Shown: positions 47,700 to 58,662 of the stretch, piece after piece | Numbering within the stretch: position 1 is the stretch's first letter | Layout: each line of letters begins with the position of its first letter | Assembly (NCBI GenBank): GCA_018241025.1 | Contig: JAFEEQ010000004.1 | Location: forward strand, 186,001-250,000 | Direction: 5' to 3' | DNA: 64,000 nt | Source: Pseudomonadota bacterium | GTDB lineage: Bacteria; Pseudomonadota; Alphaproteobacteria; Micropepsales; Micropepsaceae | Translations under genes and position numbers: made by a program | The notes under the pieces: model-generated | What the model was told of the DNA's origin: nothing | Seen by the model: the letters and a program-made list of their open reading frames with translations, nothing else | Databases searched by the model: none

Positions 47700-48755
47700 T
47701 CAAACTTCGAATTGCCTGCGCAACGGCGTTACGCCGCGCGGCTGCTCGACAAAGCGATGGATCGCCCAAGCGAGCCCCAGACACGCCGCAATCATCAGGC
47801 TCGCCCGTAGCGGACTGGGCGCATCCTCCAGTCCGAACAACGGGGTGCTGCGTGCCGTGAACACTACGGCCAGGTGCGAAGCGTAGAGCGGATAGGAGAT
47901 CGCCCCCAGCCAGAGAAGTGGCCCCGGCACCGATTGCGGCGCTCGCATGGTGACGACGAGGAGTAGTGGGCAGGCGATCGTAACCACCAACAGGTCGAAT
48001 GTCGGCGTCGCGGCATAGGTCGGGACCTCTGCGATCGCCAGCCAGATCAGAAGTGGCAAAAGCGGCGTGACCTGCGGAACACGTGCGAACCCGTCCGCTT
48101 TCCACCGGCGATACAGAGCCACACCCATGACGAATGACGGTATCGCGCGTAACGGCGTCAGCAGCACCGTCGAAGCTGTCGCGCCGAAACACCAGCCGGA
48201 TGGGTTGAGATAAGCGATCGCGGCGCATCCCGCCCAGCCGCCTGCGGCCACGATCAGAAGCGTCCGTGTGCTCCAGCGCACCATGAACCTTGCATAAAGC
48301 AGGTTCGCGACGAGCTCGCCCATCAACGACCACGCCACGGCGTTGACCGGATAGGCGCTGCCGCCGAAGGCCGGCATTGTGATCTGCGGCACCAGCACAA
48401 GCGCCATCAGCGACAGGCCTGCGATCTGCACGGCGTTGTAGAACATGCCCGGCGGCTGGTAGTGCGCCACCAGAATCATCATCCCGATCCCGGCCAGCGT
48501 GCCCGTCCAGTAGACCGGCCCGAGCCGGCGGAGACGTGCGCGTGCGAAATCGCCAGCGCTGAGGCTGCTGGTCAATCGTCCTTCATAGCTGTGCGCGATG
48601 ACGATACCGCTCAACATGAAGAACATGTCGACGGCAAGATACCCGTGACAGAAGATCTCGTCCGTTACGAACAGTCCGCTGCAATGGAACAGCACGACGC
48701 TGAGCGCGCACACGCCCCGCATCGCGTCGAGATTGGCGAAACGCTGCCCCGTCAT
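47700..48755 (-). CDS. Acyltransferase family 3 membrane protein (OafA/YrhL-like)
   Basis: The 351-residue protein has about ten hydrophobic helices and the acyltransferase-3 signature: LDAMRGVCALSVVLFHCSG (catalytic H), and FFMLSGIVIAHSY. These proteins O-acylate surface sugars, such as O-antigen or exopolysaccharide. It is upstream of the M20 gene on the same strand (80 bases apart), but no functional link is apparent. Confidence 0.88.
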   Translation of the reverse strand: MTGQRFANLDAMRGVCALSVVLFHCSGLFVTDEIFCHGYLAVDMFFMLSGIVIAHSYEGRLTSSLSAGDFARARLRRLGPVYWTGTLAGIGMMILVAHYQPPGMFYNAVQIAGLSLMALVLVPQITMPAFGGSAYPVNAVAWSLMGELVANLLYARFMVRWSTRTLLIVAAGGWAGCAAIAYLNPSGWCFGATASTVLLTPLRAIPSFVMGVALYRRWKADGFARVPQVTPLLPLLIWLAIAEVPTYAATPTFDLLVVTIACPLLLVVTMRAPQSVPGPLLWLGAISYPLYASHLAVVFTARSTPLFGLEDAPSPLRASLMIAACLGLAWAIHRFVEQPRGVTPLRRQFEV

Positions 48756-48848
48756 CCGCCGATCCTGCGGCCGGCAGGGTTACCAATCCGTCTCCGCCCC
48801 AATCCGGACACAGCCTCCGGCGATAAGGTCCCGGTCCGGGGTGGGGCG

Positions 48849-49691
48849 ATGACGACCGAGATTCTCCTGCTGAAATTCTGCGCCTTGAGCCTCGTTCTGC
48901 TCTGGCTGCTGGCGCTCATCCGCGGCTCCCGCGAATGCACCGGGATGTTCCGCCGCTGGCACCGGGGCGAAGGATTCCGGCCCGATCTCTGGCTGCTCCT
49001 GCCGTTCCTGCTGGCCCTCGTACTCGCCGCGACCTGGATCGGCGGCATCTTCTGGCTACCCAAGGGCCTGACCAGCACCTTCAACCTCGCCGACGCCTTC
49101 GGCGATTCCGATGTGTTCTTCCTCGATGTCTTCGTGCTGGTGCGCGACTCGGCGACCTGGATCTGGGGCCCGGCGCTGATCCTCCTCATCGCCATTCCGA
49201 TCGCGCATGCCTTCCGCAACCGCGACTTCTATTGGCACCTTTATGTGATGGGCGTGCTCGGCCTTCTCGCCATGCCCATCGGCCTGATCGCGCTCGGCAC
49301 CTTCGTCGAACGCGAGACCACGGTGTTCGAGCGCGGCGATCCGAACTTCCGCGCCGATCCGGCTTCGGCCTTCGGAAATTTCGGCCGCTACGGCCTGAAG
49401 GACGAGACGCCGAACTGCACCTGGATGATGATGGGTGCGCTGCACCTCAAGACCTTCGGCCATGACGGCTATTCGCCGGAGCGCGACCGCGCGGTGCAGC
49501 TCACACAGCTCTGGCTGAACAACACCTACAACGTCGCGACGCTCGACGTGCCATCCGCCTTCGGCTGCGAGGTTTCGCAGATCGAGCCCAATCCGAATTA
49601 CCTGCCGACGGCCGTGACGCTCGGCTTCTACCGCGCCTTCGTCGCGCTCGTCCTGCTCGGCATGATCGCGCGGCCGTTTGTGCGCGTTTAA
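48849..49691 (+). CDS. Membrane protein of unknown function
   Basis: The 280-residue protein has an ATG at 48849 ([20 protein letters not shown]) and about five hydrophobic helices, then a soluble loop rich in Asp/Asn/Tyr ([40 protein letters not shown]) and a last helix ([20 protein letters not shown]). I recognise no family. It ends 4 bases inside the convergent maeB. Confidence 0.7.
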   Translation: MTTEILLLKFCALSLVLLWLLALIRGSRECTGMFRRWHRGEGFRPDLWLLLPFLLALVLAATWIGGIFWLPKGLTSTFNLADAFGDSDVFFLDVFVLVRDSATWIWGPALILLIAIPIAHAFRNRDFYWHLYVMGVLGLLAMPIGLIALGTFVERETTVFERGDPNFRADPASAFGNFGRYGLKDETPNCTWMMMGALHLKTFGHDGYSPERDRAVQLTQLWLNNTYNVATLDVPSAFGCEVSQIEPNPNYLPTAVTLGFYRAFVALVLLGMIARPFVRV

Positions 49692-51940
49692 AGCGCCGCC
49701 ACCACAGCCGCGTTGAAGATCTCGCTCATCTTGGCGCCGAGCGGGGCGATCTGGACCGACTTCTCGATCCCGACCAGAAGCGGCCCCATCATGCTCACGC
49801 CGCCGATCTGCGCCAGCAGGCGGGTCGAAATCGCCGCCGAATGGATCGCCGGCATCACCAGCACATTCGCCGTATCGGTCAGGCGGCAGAACGGATAGAG
49901 CAGCATCTTCTCGCGGTCGAGGGCGACGTCGGCGGCGATCTCGCCGTCATATTCGAAATCGACATTGCGTCCGTCGAGGATATGCACCGCCTCGACGATG
50001 CGCTCGGACCGCTCCGAACGCGGCGAGCCGAAGGTCGATGACGCCAGCATCGCCACCCGCGGCGTGAAGCCGAAGCGCCGCGCCACGCCAGCGGTCTGCA
50101 CCGCGATGTCCGCGAGCTCCTCGCTCGTCGGCATCTCGTGCACAGAGGTGTCGCCGACGAAGACGGTGCGGCCGCGCGAGAAGATCACCATCACGCCGAT
50201 CGGCCGCTCACCCTTGGGCGGATCGAGCACCAGCCGCACATCGTTCAGCGCCGCGGCATAGCTTCGCGTCACGCCGGTCACCATCGCATCGGCATCGCCG
50301 CGCGCCAGCATCGAGGCGGCGTAGACATTGCGGTCGTTGGTCACGAGGCGCAGCGAGTCGCGATAAAGCGAACCCTGGCGCTGCAGCCGCTTGTAAAGAT
50401 AGTCGACATAAGGCGTCGCTTCCTGCGCCGAATGCGGCACGCGGATCTCGAGCGACTGCTCCTCCATGCCGGCGCGGCGGATGCCCGCCTTGATGATCTC
50501 TTCGCGCCCGACAAGGATCGCCTTGCCGAGGCCGGAATTCTGGAACGCCGCCGCGGCGCGGATCACCGATTCTTCTTCACCCTCGGCAAAGACCACCCGC
50601 TTCGGATTGGCGCGCACGCTGGCGGTGATGCGCTGGAACAGCGCCGCCGAAGGATCGAGCCGCGCCGAAAGCTGGAAGGAATAGGCGTCGAGATCGGCGA
50701 TCTCGCGCCGCGCCACGCCCGATTTCATCGCCGCTTCGGCGACCGCACGCGACACGCGCGAGATCAACCGCGGATCGAACGGCACCGGGATGATGTACTC
50801 CGGTCCGTATTCCGGCCGTGCGCCGCGATAGGCCGCCGCGACCTCGTCCGGCACGTCCTCGCGCGCCAGTTCGGCGAGCGCCTGCGCCGCCGCGATCTTC
50901 ATATCCTCGTTGATCGTCTTCGCCCGCACGTCGAGCGCGCCGCGGAAGATATAGGGGAAGCCGAGAACGTTGTTGACCTGATTGGGATAGTCGCTGCGCC
51001 CGGTGGCGACGATGGCGTCGGACCGCACCGCCTTGACCTCTTCCGGCGTGATCTCGGGATCGGGATTGGCCATGGCGAAGATGATCGGCGCCTTGCGCAT
51101 CGATTTCACCATCTCCGGCGTCACCGCGCCTTTGGCCGAAAGGCCGAGGAACACGTCGGAATCCTTCATCGCGTCTTCCAGCGTGCGCGCATCGGTCTCC
51201 ACCGCATGGGCGCTCTTCCACTGGTTCATGCCGTTGGTGCGGCCGCGATAGATCACGCCCTTGGTGTCGCACAGGATGGCGTTGGCATTGGGCAGGCCCA
51301 TCGCCTTCAGCAGTTCGAGGCAGGCGATGCCCGCCGCACCGGCACCGTTCACCACCACCTTGATGTCGCCGATCTTGCGCCCGGTCAGGTGCAGCGCGTT
51401 GATGATGCCGGCGGCGGAGATGATCGCGGTGCCGTGCTGGTCGTCATGGAACACCGGAATGTCCATCAGCTCGCGCAACCGCTCCTCGATCACGAAGCAA
51501 TCGGGCGCCTTGATGTCTTCCAGATTGATGCCGCCGAAGGTCGGGCCGAGATAGCGCACGGCGCCGATGAATGCATCGACATCGGTGGTGTCGACTTCGA
51601 GGTCGATGGAATCCACGTCGGCGAAACGCTTGAACAGCACCGCCTTGCCTTCCATCACCGGCTTGGAGGCGAGAGCGCCTAGATCGCCGAGGCCGAGGAT
51701 TGCGGTGCCGTTCGAGATCACCGCGACGAGGTTGCCCTTTGCCGTGTAGTCGTAGGCGAGATCGGGGTTCTCCGCGATCGCCTCCACCGGCACCGCGACG
51801 CCGGGCGAATAGGCGAGCGACAGATCGCGCTGCGTCGCCATCGGCTTGGTCGGCGTGATCTCGAGCTTGCCGGGCTTGGCGCCGGCATGAAAGGCGAGGG
51901 CTTCCTCGCGGGTGAAAGACGGCCGTCTGATGCTGGACAT
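49688..51940 (-). CDS. maeB: NADP-dependent malic enzyme with phosphotransacetylase-like domain
   Basis: This enzyme oxidatively decarboxylates malate to pyruvate with NADP. The 750-residue protein starts [20 protein letters not shown]; the N-terminal 430 residues carry malic enzyme motifs ([14 protein letters not shown]-like [48 protein letters not shown]) and the C-terminal 320 residues form a phosphotransacetylase-like domain ([35 protein letters not shown]) that is regulatory in relatives. Paired with pckA in the same window, it links malate, pyruvate and PEP. Confidence 0.96.
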   Translation of the reverse strand: MSSIRRPSFTREEALAFHAGAKPGKLEITPTKPMATQRDLSLAYSPGVAVPVEAIAENPDLAYDYTAKGNLVAVISNGTAILGLGDLGALASKPVMEGKAVLFKRFADVDSIDLEVDTTDVDAFIGAVRYLGPTFGGINLEDIKAPDCFVIEERLRELMDIPVFHDDQHGTAIISAAGIINALHLTGRKIGDIKVVVNGAGAAGIACLELLKAMGLPNANAILCDTKGVIYRGRTNGMNQWKSAHAVETDARTLEDAMKDSDVFLGLSAKGAVTPEMVKSMRKAPIIFAMANPDPEITPEEVKAVRSDAIVATGRSDYPNQVNNVLGFPYIFRGALDVRAKTINEDMKIAAAQALAELAREDVPDEVAAAYRGARPEYGPEYIIPVPFDPRLISRVSRAVAEAAMKSGVARREIADLDAYSFQLSARLDPSAALFQRITASVRANPKRVVFAEGEEESVIRAAAAFQNSGLGKAILVGREEIIKAGIRRAGMEEQSLEIRVPHSAQEATPYVDYLYKRLQRQGSLYRDSLRLVTNDRNVYAASMLARGDADAMVTGVTRSYAAALNDVRLVLDPPKGERPIGVMVIFSRGRTVFVGDTSVHEMPTSEELADIAVQTAGVARRFGFTPRVAMLASSTFGSPRSERSERIVEAVHILDGRNVDFEYDGEIAADVALDREKMLLYPFCRLTDTANVLVMPAIHSAAISTRLLAQIGGVSMMGPLLVGIEKSVQIAPLGAKMSEIFNAAVVAAL

Positions 51941-52040
51941 ATCGAACCTGTGAACCAATCCACAGAATATCCTCTTTTGCCGTGACGCTTTTCAATGCCC
52001 GCGGGGCTGTGTGCGATGCGGCATGTTAAGGTCTGCCCCG

Positions 52041-54713
52041 ATGAACGAGCAGACCTCCGACCCCGCCGGCGTCACGCCGATGATGGCGCAATACCTCGCC
52101 ACCAAGGCCGCGCATGCCGAATATCTGCTGTTCTACCGGATGGGCGATTTCTACGAACTTTTCTTCGAAGACGCGGTACGGGCCTCCGAAGCGCTCGATA
52201 TCGCGCTCACCAAGCGCGGCAAGCACCAGGGTGAAGACATCCCGATGTGCGGCGTCCCGGTTCACGCTGCGGAAAGCTATCTGGAGAAGCTCATCCGCAA
52301 GGGCTTTCGTGTCGCGGTCTGCGAGCAGATGGAAGACCCGGCAGAGGCCAAAAAGCGCGGTGGCAAATCGGTGGTGCGGCGCGATGTCGTACGCCTCGTC
52401 ACCCCCGGGACCCTGACCGAGGATTCGCTGCTCGAAGCCCGCGCGGCCAACGTCCTCGCCGCGTTCGGCCGCGCCGGCGGCGCCTTCGCGATTGCAGCAG
52501 CGGACATTTCGACCGGCGCTTTCTGGGTCGCGGCCGTCGAGGCGAGCGAGATCGGGATCGAGCTGGCCCGCATCGCCCCGCGCGAGCTTCTGACGCCCGA
52601 CGCCCTTCTCGGCGACGCGGCGCTGGCGCCGCTCTTGAAGGCGCTCGGCCCCGCGCTCTCGCCGCTGCCTTCGATCAAGTTCGATTCATCGACCGGCGAG
52701 CGCGCGCTCAAGGGCCACTATAAGGTCCAGAGCCTCGATGGTTTCGGCAGCTTCGGCCGCGCCGAGCTTTCGGCGGCCGGCGCGCTGATCGCCTATCTCG
52801 AACTCACGCAGAAGGGAAATCTTCCCGCGCTGCAGCCGCTCGCGCGCATCGCGCCGCGGGCCTTCATGGGCATCGACGCAGCGACGCGGCGCAACCTCGA
52901 ACTCACCGAGACGCTGTCGGGCGAGCGCCGCGGTAGCCTGCTCGCCACCATCGACCGCACCGTCACCGCTGCCGGCGCGCGCGAACTCGCCGCGCGCCTT
53001 GCCGCCCCGCTCACCGATGTCGCCGCTATCGCATCGCGCCACGACGCCGTCGAATTCTTCCACGGCGATTCCGAATTGCGCCGCGTACTGCGCGAGGATC
53101 TGCGCCGCGCACCCGATATCGCCCGTGCGCTCGCCCGCATCTCGGTCGGCCGCGGCGGCCCGCGCGATCTCGCCAATCTGCGGGACGGCGTACGCGCGGC
53201 ACGTGCCTTGCGCAGTGCGCTGAAACTCGACGATCCGCTGAAGCCCTCGCCCGGCGAAGCGCGCGCCGCGGCCATGGACATGATCGAAGGCATCGCCGGC
53301 ATCTCGCGCCTGACCGATCAGCTCGATCTGCTTCTGGTCGCCGAGCCGCCCTATCTCGCCCGCGACGGCGGCTTCATCCTGGCGGGCGTGCATGCCCCGC
53401 TCGACGAGGTGCGCAAGCTGCGCGACGAGTCGCGCCGCGTTATCGCCTCTCTGGAAGCGAAATACCGCACCGACTCCGGCGTGCCGCAGCTCCGCATCAA
53501 GCACAACGGCGTGCTCGGCTATTTCATCGAAGTCACGCCGCAGCATGCCGACAAGCTCCAGGAAGGCGCCAACCGCACGCTCTTCCGCCATCGCCAGACC
53601 ATCGGCAGCGCGGTGCGCTTCACCACCGACGAGCTTGCGACTCTCGCCACCCGCATCTCACAGGCCGCCGATCAGGCGCTGGCGATCGAAAAGGAATTGT
53701 TCGACCGCATGAGCGGTCTCGCCGTCGAATGCGCCGCCGCGCTCAATCGCATTGCCTCCGCGCTTGCCGTCATCGACGCTGCGGTGTCGTTGGCCGAGCT
53801 TGCCGTGGCGACGCGGCAGGTGCGGCCGAAGCTCGACAGCTCGCGCGCCTTCCACATCGTCCGTGGCCGCCATCCCGTGGTCGAAGCGGCGCTCGCGGGC
53901 GATCACGCCCATCCCTTCGTCCCCAACGATTGCGACCTGTCGGATCCCGGTAGGCTCTGGCTCGTCACCGGTCCGAACATGGCCGGTAAATCGACCTTCC
54001 TGCGCCAGAACGCGCTGATCGCGATCCTCGCCCAGGCCGGCGCCTTCGTGCCCGCCGACAGCGCCCATATCGGCATCGTCGACCGGCTCTTCTCCCGCGT
54101 CGGCGCCGGCGACGATCTCGCCGCCGGCCGCTCGACCTTCATGGTCGAAATGGTCGAGACCGCGGCGATCCTCAATCAGGCGACGGAGAAGAGTCTCGTC
54201 ATCCTCGACGAGATCGGCCGCGGCACCGCCACCTTCGACGGCCTCGCGATCGCCTGGGCGACGGCAGAGCATCTGCACGAGAAGAACCAGAGCCGCGCGC
54301 TTTTCGCCACGCATTATCACGAGATGACGGCGCTGGCCGATCGGCTGAACTCGCTCGCCTGCGTGACCATGCGGGTGCGCGAATGGAACGACACCATCGT
54401 CTTCCTGCACGAAGTTGCGCCCGGCGCCGCCGACCGTTCCTACGGCATCCACGTCGCCAAGCTCGCCGGCCTGCCGCCCGCCGTCATCGGCCGCGCCGAA
54501 GAAGTGCTGAAAGCGCTGGAAGACGGCCGCGAGGGCCACAAACCGCTCGCCCGCATCGACGATCTGCCGCTGTTCGCGACGAATGCGCCCGCGCCTGCCG
54601 CGCCGGCAAAACCCAGCGGCGTCGAAGAAGAACTTCGCAAGATCGAACCCGATACGCTCACCCCGCGCGAAGCGCTCGACATGCTTTACAAGCTGAAAGG
54701 CATGGCGCCGTGA
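52041..54713 (+). CDS. mutS: DNA mismatch repair protein MutS
   Basis: MutS recognises mismatches and recruits MutL. The 890-residue protein has the mismatch-binding [15 protein letters not shown] (Phe-X-Glu), connector and lever domains, then ATPase Walker [17 protein letters not shown], Walker [20 protein letters not shown] and the H-loop [10 protein letters not shown]. Start at ATG 52041, the usual family N-terminus. Divergent from maeB. The stop overlaps the next gene by GTGA. Confidence 0.97.
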   Translation: MNEQTSDPAGVTPMMAQYLATKAAHAEYLLFYRMGDFYELFFEDAVRASEALDIALTKRGKHQGEDIPMCGVPVHAAESYLEKLIRKGFRVAVCEQMEDPAEAKKRGGKSVVRRDVVRLVTPGTLTEDSLLEARAANVLAAFGRAGGAFAIAAADISTGAFWVAAVEASEIGIELARIAPRELLTPDALLGDAALAPLLKALGPALSPLPSIKFDSSTGERALKGHYKVQSLDGFGSFGRAELSAAGALIAYLELTQKGNLPALQPLARIAPRAFMGIDAATRRNLELTETLSGERRGSLLATIDRTVTAAGARELAARLAAPLTDVAAIASRHDAVEFFHGDSELRRVLREDLRRAPDIARALARISVGRGGPRDLANLRDGVRAARALRSALKLDDPLKPSPGEARAAAMDMIEGIAGISRLTDQLDLLLVAEPPYLARDGGFILAGVHAPLDEVRKLRDESRRVIASLEAKYRTDSGVPQLRIKHNGVLGYFIEVTPQHADKLQEGANRTLFRHRQTIGSAVRFTTDELATLATRISQAADQALAIEKELFDRMSGLAVECAAALNRIASALAVIDAAVSLAELAVATRQVRPKLDSSRAFHIVRGRHPVVEAALAGDHAHPFVPNDCDLSDPGRLWLVTGPNMAGKSTFLRQNALIAILAQAGAFVPADSAHIGIVDRLFSRVGAGDDLAAGRSTFMVEMVETAAILNQATEKSLVILDEIGRGTATFDGLAIAWATAEHLHEKNQSRALFATHYHEMTALADRLNSLACVTMRVREWNDTIVFLHEVAPGAADRSYGIHVAKLAGLPPAVIGRAEEVLKALEDGREGHKPLARIDDLPLFATNAPAPAAPAKPSGVEEELRKIEPDTLTPREALDMLYKLKGMAP

Positions 54714-55225
54714 TCGAGACCGCGCGTCTGATCCTCAGCCCATGGCGGGAGGAGGATCGCGACGATCTCGCCGCGATGGTTGCCGATCCTCAAACGATGG
54801 TCGATTACCCCGCGCCACAGGATCGCCGAGAAAGCGACGTTCGCTTCGAACGCTATAGCCGCACCTTCGAGCGCGTCGGTTATACCCGCTGGTGCTTGCG
54901 CCTGCGCGTCACGGGCGAGTTCGTCGGCTACTGCGGAATTCAGCCGCTTGAAGCCGAACATCCCATCGGCGAAGGCCCGGAGATCGGCTGGCGCCTGCGC
55001 CGCGTGCATTGGGGCAAAGGGCTTGCGTCCGAAGCCGCGCGGGCCTCGCTGGCCGACGGCTTCGGCCGCTGCGGGATGACGCACGTGTTCAGCTACACCA
55101 CGACCCAGAACCTCCGCTCCCAGGCCGTCATGCAGCGCATCGGCCTCGACCGCGTTGCCACCCGCGACTTCGATCATCCAAACGGCGACCGCTACGTCGT
55201 CTGGATGGCGCGGCGCCCTCTCTAA
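54710..55225 (+). CDS. GNAT family acetyltransferase (RimJ/RimL-like)
   Basis: The 171-residue protein starts at GTG 54710 ([20 protein letters not shown]), overlapping the mutS stop. It has RimJ/RimL-type features ([50 protein letters not shown]). Likely N-terminal or small-molecule acetylation; target unknown. Probably co-transcribed with mutS. Confidence 0.88.
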   Translation: MIETARLILSPWREEDRDDLAAMVADPQTMVDYPAPQDRRESDVRFERYSRTFERVGYTRWCLRLRVTGEFVGYCGIQPLEAEHPIGEGPEIGWRLRRVHWGKGLASEAARASLADGFGRCGMTHVFSYTTTQNLRSQAVMQRIGLDRVATRDFDHPNGDRYVVWMARRPL

Positions 55226-55247
55226 GGATTGCAAAATCATGGCAGTA

Positions 55248-55268
55248 ATGGTATATATAATATACCAT
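55248..55268 (+). promoter_or_regulatory. Operator/promoter of brnTA
   Basis: ATGGTATAT (55248-55256) and ATATACCAT (55260-55268) form a perfect 9-base inverted repeat around three bases, 18 bases before the brnT start. It encloses TATAAT (55256-55261), a consensus -10 box, so a BrnA or BrnT-BrnA complex bound there would directly block polymerase. The AT-rich palindrome is obvious in GC-rich surroundings. Confidence 0.7.
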
Positions 55269-55286
55269 AATTGGTGATTTTGGCCG

Positions 55287-55547
55287 GTGGAGTTCGAATT
55301 CGATCCCGCAAAAAGCCTGTCCAACAAGGACAAGCACGGTATCGACTTCGAGGAAGCGAAGGCGCTTTGGAGAGACGACAATCTGTTCGAACTCGATGGT
55401 GCGTTTGAAGGTGAAGCGCGCCGTCTTGTGATCGGATGGATTGGCGAAACGCACTGGACGGCCATCGTTACGTGCCGCGACGACTGGATACGTCTCATAT
55501 CCGTGCGTCGCGCCCGCGATCTGGAGATGGCGTGTTATGAAGGCTAG
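55287..55547 (+). CDS. brnT: BrnT family type II toxin
   Basis: BrnT is a ribonuclease toxin with a RelE-like fold. The 86-residue protein starts at GTG 55287 (MEFEFDPAKSLSNKDKHGID) and shows FDPAKSLSNKDKHGI, RRLVIGWIGETHWTAIVTCR and ISVRRARDLE, all family hallmarks. It precedes and overlaps brnA by 11 bases, as in the classic brnTA operon. Confidence 0.92.
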   Translation: MEFEFDPAKSLSNKDKHGIDFEEAKALWRDDNLFELDGAFEGEARRLVIGWIGETHWTAIVTCRDDWIRLISVRRARDLEMACYEG

Positions 55548-55767
55548 CGAGTTCGACAAGATCTTCGACGAAGGCAAGGAAGATGTTCTTCAGCACTTCG
55601 ATCTGTCGAAGGCCCGCCGCCCGAACCTCGAAGCCAAACGGGTGAATGTCGATTTCCCCGACTGGATGGTGCGCTCGCTCGACCGCGAAGCGCGCCGCGT
55701 CGGCGTCACGCGTCAGGCGCTGATCAAGCTCTGGCTGGCGGAACGTCTTGAAAAGAAGGCGCTCTGA
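55537..55767 (+). CDS. brnA: BrnA family antitoxin
   Basis: The 76-residue antitoxin (MKASEFDKIFDEGKEDVLQH) has a disordered N-terminal part that binds the toxin and a C-terminal ribbon-helix-helix (VNVDFPDWMVRSLDREARRV, GVTRQALIKLWLAERLE) that binds the operator. The start overlaps brnT by 11 bases; its stop is immediately adjacent to the convergent map gene. Confidence 0.92.
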   Translation: MKASEFDKIFDEGKEDVLQHFDLSKARRPNLEAKRVNVDFPDWMVRSLDREARRVGVTRQALIKLWLAERLEKKAL

Positions 55768-56514
55768 TCACCCCATCGTCACCACCACCGGCCCGCGCTT
55801 GGTCGCGACCAGCGTGTGTTCGTATTGCACCGTCGCGTGTCCGCCATCGGCATAGAGCGTCCAGTCGTCGTCGCCATCCACCGCCATATGCGATCCCGTC
55901 GACAGGAACGGCTCGATAGTGAAGACGAGCCCCTCATGAATGCGGCGCCGGTCCCCGGGCTCATACCAGGTCGGGATGTGTCCCGGCTCTTCGTGCAGCG
56001 CACCGCCCACGCCATGGCTCGCGAGATTGCGGATCAGCGTGTAGCGATTCCGGTCGGCGAAGTCCTGAACCGCGCGGCCGATCTCGTTGAGCTTGCCGCC
56101 GGTCTTCACCGCGCGGATTCCGCTCCACATCGCCCGCTTGCCGTCGCGGCACAGCTTTTCGATCTTCGGTGCAACCGGCGGAATGACGAAGCTGCCGCCG
56201 GTATCGGCGTAATAACCGTCGATGTCCGCCGAGACGTCGATGTTCACGAGGTCTCCGGCTTTCAGCACCTGCGCATCGGGAATGCCATGCGCGATCGCCG
56301 GCGACACCGAAATGCAGGTCGCGCCCGGAAACCTGTAGGTCGATTCCGGCGCCGGCCGCGCGCCCTCCTGCTCCAGCAGCGCACGCCCCAGCGCATCCAG
56401 CTCGCGCGTCGTCATGCCGGGTTCCAGCGCGGCTGCCATCGCCTGCATCGTCCGGGCGACCGCGCGGCCCGCGGCCTTGAGCTTTTCCAGCTGTTCTTCG
56501 CGTTCGATGGTCAT
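55768..56514 (-). CDS. map: Methionine aminopeptidase
   Basis: MAP removes the N-terminal Met from nascent proteins. The 248-residue protein starts MTIEREEQLEKLKAAGRAVA. Metal ligands: D in VNIDVSADIDG and D in YYADTGGSFVI, H in SHGVGGALHEEP, E in GLVFTIEPFL and the last E in TVQYEHTLVAT. Type I. It is the only map gene in the window, so probably essential; its 3' end abuts brnA. Confidence 0.96.
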   Translation of the reverse strand: MTIEREEQLEKLKAAGRAVARTMQAMAAALEPGMTTRELDALGRALLEQEGARPAPESTYRFPGATCISVSPAIAHGIPDAQVLKAGDLVNIDVSADIDGYYADTGGSFVIPPVAPKIEKLCRDGKRAMWSGIRAVKTGGKLNEIGRAVQDFADRNRYTLIRNLASHGVGGALHEEPGHIPTWYEPGDRRRIHEGLVFTIEPFLSTGSHMAVDGDDDWTLYADGGHATVQYEHTLVATKRGPVVVTMG

Positions 56515-56564
56515 ATGTGGGCACCCTTGCCGCTGCGCCCGCCATGGTGTCAGCATCGGCCCCG

Positions 56565-57038
56565 ATGAGCGAGACTTCTTTGGACCGCCCGCGCAAATTC
56601 CTCGTCGTCGTCGACAAGACGCCGGAGTGCAAGGTCGCCGTGCGCTTCGCCGCGCGCCGCGCCCAGCATACCGGTGGCCGCGTCACGCTTCTCTGCGTCG
56701 CCACGCCGGCCGATTTCCAGCAATGGCGCGGCGTCGAGGAGATCATGAAGGACGAGGCGCGGCAGGATGCGGAAGCGCAGGCCTACGCCGCCGCCAAGAC
56801 CGTGAACGAACTCGCCGGAATCATTCCGGAGCTGGTCATCACCGATGGCCGCGCGGCCGACGCGCTGCTCGATCTGGTCAAGTCGGACAAGGACATCTCG
56901 ATCCTCGTCCTCGCCTCGGGCACGGCGAAGGAAGGCCCCGGTCCGCTGGTGACCCTGTTCACCGGCGGCGTGCAGGCGATCCCGGTCACCATCGTCCCCG
57001 GCAATTTCAGCGACGAGAAGATCGACAGCCTGGCTTGA
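56565..57038 (+). CDS. Universal stress protein family
   Basis: The protein of 157 residues starts MSETSLDRPRKFLVVVDKTP. It has the UspA Rossmann-like order (FLVVVDKTPECKVAVRFAAR, RVTLLCVATP, ILVLASGTAKEGPGPL) but the G2XG9XG(S/T) ATP motif is degenerate, so nucleotide binding is uncertain. It is divergent from map, and a hairpin terminator separates it from the convergent VOC gene. Confidence 0.85.
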   Translation: MSETSLDRPRKFLVVVDKTPECKVAVRFAARRAQHTGGRVTLLCVATPADFQQWRGVEEIMKDEARQDAEAQAYAAAKTVNELAGIIPELVITDGRAADALLDLVKSDKDISILVLASGTAKEGPGPLVTLFTGGVQAIPVTIVPGNFSDEKIDSLA

Positions 57039-57121
57039 AATCGCCGGCCGCATCGCCACATCGGTATTAGGCATCCGGTCCGCCGGTCGGGGCCTCCTCT
57101 CATCGAGAAGTCGAAAACAAT

Positions 57122-57147
57122 TATGTTGCGCAAAGCGCCGCAACATA
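57122..57147. terminator. Bidirectional hairpin between usp and VOC genes
   Basis: TATGTTGCG (57122-57130) pairs perfectly with CGCAACATA (57139-57147), loop 8 bases, between convergent usp and VOC genes. No T-run, but the location suits termination of both. Confidence 0.5.
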
Positions 57148-57181
57148 TTGACCGCGCTATGTTTTTCCGCCTCTCACCCGC

Positions 57182-57562
57182 TCAGCCCTTCGGTGCGCCG
57201 ATCTGCCAGCGATGGCCGAACGGATCGTAGAACATCGCAAAGCGGTCGCCCCAGAACATGTCCTGCGGCTCCTGGATCATGGTCGCGCCCATGCCCTTCG
57301 CCTTGGTGACCAGCGCGTCGACCTCCACCGCCTTGCCAAGTCCGACGAACACCGATGCCAGCGCCGGCGCGCCGCCGTTGTTCTGGAAGTCGTCGCTGAG
57401 ATAGAGCGCACCGCCCGCGAATTGCAGCTCGCAATGCATCAGGCGCTTGCCGTCTTCCGCCGGCATCCGAACGCCTTCGGACGCCTCGAACAGTTTGCGA
57501 TAGAAATCCGCCGCCTCCGCGCCGCGCCCGCCGGTTATCGTCAGATAGGGAACCACGCTCAT
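57182..57562 (-). CDS. VOC (PhnB/glyoxalase-like) family protein
   Basis: The protein of 126 residues starts MSVVPYLTITGGRGAEAADF and has the PhnB-type VOC pattern (DFYRKLFEA, HCELQFAGGALYLSDDF, MFWGDRFAMFYDPFGHRWQI). These proteins bind metals or small molecules; some act as epimerases or resistance proteins. Function unknown. Confidence 0.85.
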   Translation of the reverse strand: MSVVPYLTITGGRGAEAADFYRKLFEASEGVRMPAEDGKRLMHCELQFAGGALYLSDDFQNNGGAPALASVFVGLGKAVEVDALVTKAKGMGATMIQEPQDMFWGDRFAMFYDPFGHRWQIGAPKG

Positions 57563-57678
57563 ATCGTTCTCCCGTTTTTGGCACGGCAGCTTCGCGCCGC
57601 AATGCGCGGCGCTCAAGCCCTTGCGCGACGGACGCGCAGGGCCAATATGCGGCTGCTGACGGAACCGGGAACCTGTCG

Positions 57679-58662
57679 ATGTGGGATTTCAGCTTCGGCC
57701 GCGCATTGTCGATGGTGCTGCAGACGCTGCCGTTCATCGTGCTGCGCCTGATCGTCTATGTCGGCATCGCGCTCACCTATGTCGTGAGTGTCGGCATCGG
57801 CGGCACGCTCGGCTGGGGCTTCGGCCATCTCGGCAGCAGTGTTGACGCGCCCGCATCCGGTGCGCTCTGGGGCAGCCTGATCGGCTTCGGCCTGGTCAGC
57901 GGCGTGCTCTATTTCGCCCGCGAATATGTGCTCTATCTGGTCAAGGCTGCCCATATCGCGGTGCTGGTCGAAGTCTATGACGGCAAGCAGGTTCCCGCCG
58001 GCCAGAGCCAGATCGGCTTCGGTGCGACCTATGTAAAGAGCCATTTCGCGCAGTCTTCCGTGCTCTTCGGCGTCGATCAGTTGATCAAGGGCGTGCTGCG
58101 CGCGCTGTTCGGCACGATCAATTTCCTCACCGCCTTCCTGCCGATCCCGGCGGTGCAGCAGCTCATCCGCATCGCCGAAGGCTTCGTGCGCATGTCGCTG
58201 ACCTATGTCGACGAGATCATTCTCGCCCATCTCATCCGGACGCAGACGAAGAACCCCTGGGGCACGGCGCGCGACGGGCTGGTGCTGTTCGCCCAAAACT
58301 ACATGCACTTCCTCAAGAACGCGGTATGGCTTTCCGTGATCATGTGGTTCCTCACCCTGCTGCTCTTCCTCGTGCTGCTCGCGCCGGCCTTCGGGCTGGT
58401 TGCGCTTCTGCCGTCGAATTCGGCGCTCTGGGCGCTCGGCTTCTCGGTGGTGATCGCGGTCGCGCTCAAGAAGGCGATCATGGAGCCGATCGCCATCGCC
58501 GCGCTGATGCAGGTCTACTTCAAGGAGATCGAAGGCCAGACGCCCAATCCGGAATGGGTCGCCAAGCTCGACGGCGTGTCGAAGAAATTCCGTCAGCTCG
58601 GCGAAAAGGCCGCCGGCTGGGTTCCCGGTCCCGCCGTCACACCACCAGGAAAACCCGCATGA
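57679..58662 (+). CDS. Polytopic membrane protein of unknown function
   Basis: The 327-residue protein has about six hydrophobic helices (LPFIVLRLIVYVGIALTYVV, LWGSLIGFGLVSGVLYFARE, VIMWFLTLLLFLVLLAPAFG, WALGFSVVIAVALKKAIMEP) with a soluble C-terminal tail. ATG at 57679. I recognise no family. Its stop overlaps the start of a twin-transmembrane protein gene by ATGA, so the two are a translationally coupled pair. Confidence 0.75.
   Translation: MWDFSFGRALSMVLQTLPFIVLRLIVYVGIALTYVVSVGIGGTLGWGFGHLGSSVDAPASGALWGSLIGFGLVSGVLYFAREYVLYLVKAAHIAVLVEVYDGKQVPAGQSQIGFGATYVKSHFAQSSVLFGVDQLIKGVLRALFGTINFLTAFLPIPAVQQLIRIAEGFVRMSLTYVDEIILAHLIRTQTKNPWGTARDGLVLFAQNYMHFLKNAVWLSVIMWFLTLLLFLVLLAPAFGLVALLPSNSALWALGFSVVIAVALKKAIMEPIAIAALMQVYFKEIEGQTPNPEWVAKLDGVSKKFRQLGEKAAGWVPGPAVTPPGKPA

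Noticed and set aside
47620-48333. N-terminal extension of the M20 peptidase into the acyltransferase gene
   Set aside because: The extension overlaps a well supported acyltransferase gene and does not resemble M20 proteins; the ATG at 47619 fits the family.
51944-51955. Possible LexA box (GAAC...GAAC) between maeB and mutS
   Set aside because: The spacing is 4 bases, not 7, so it does not fit the alphaproteobacterial LexA operator.
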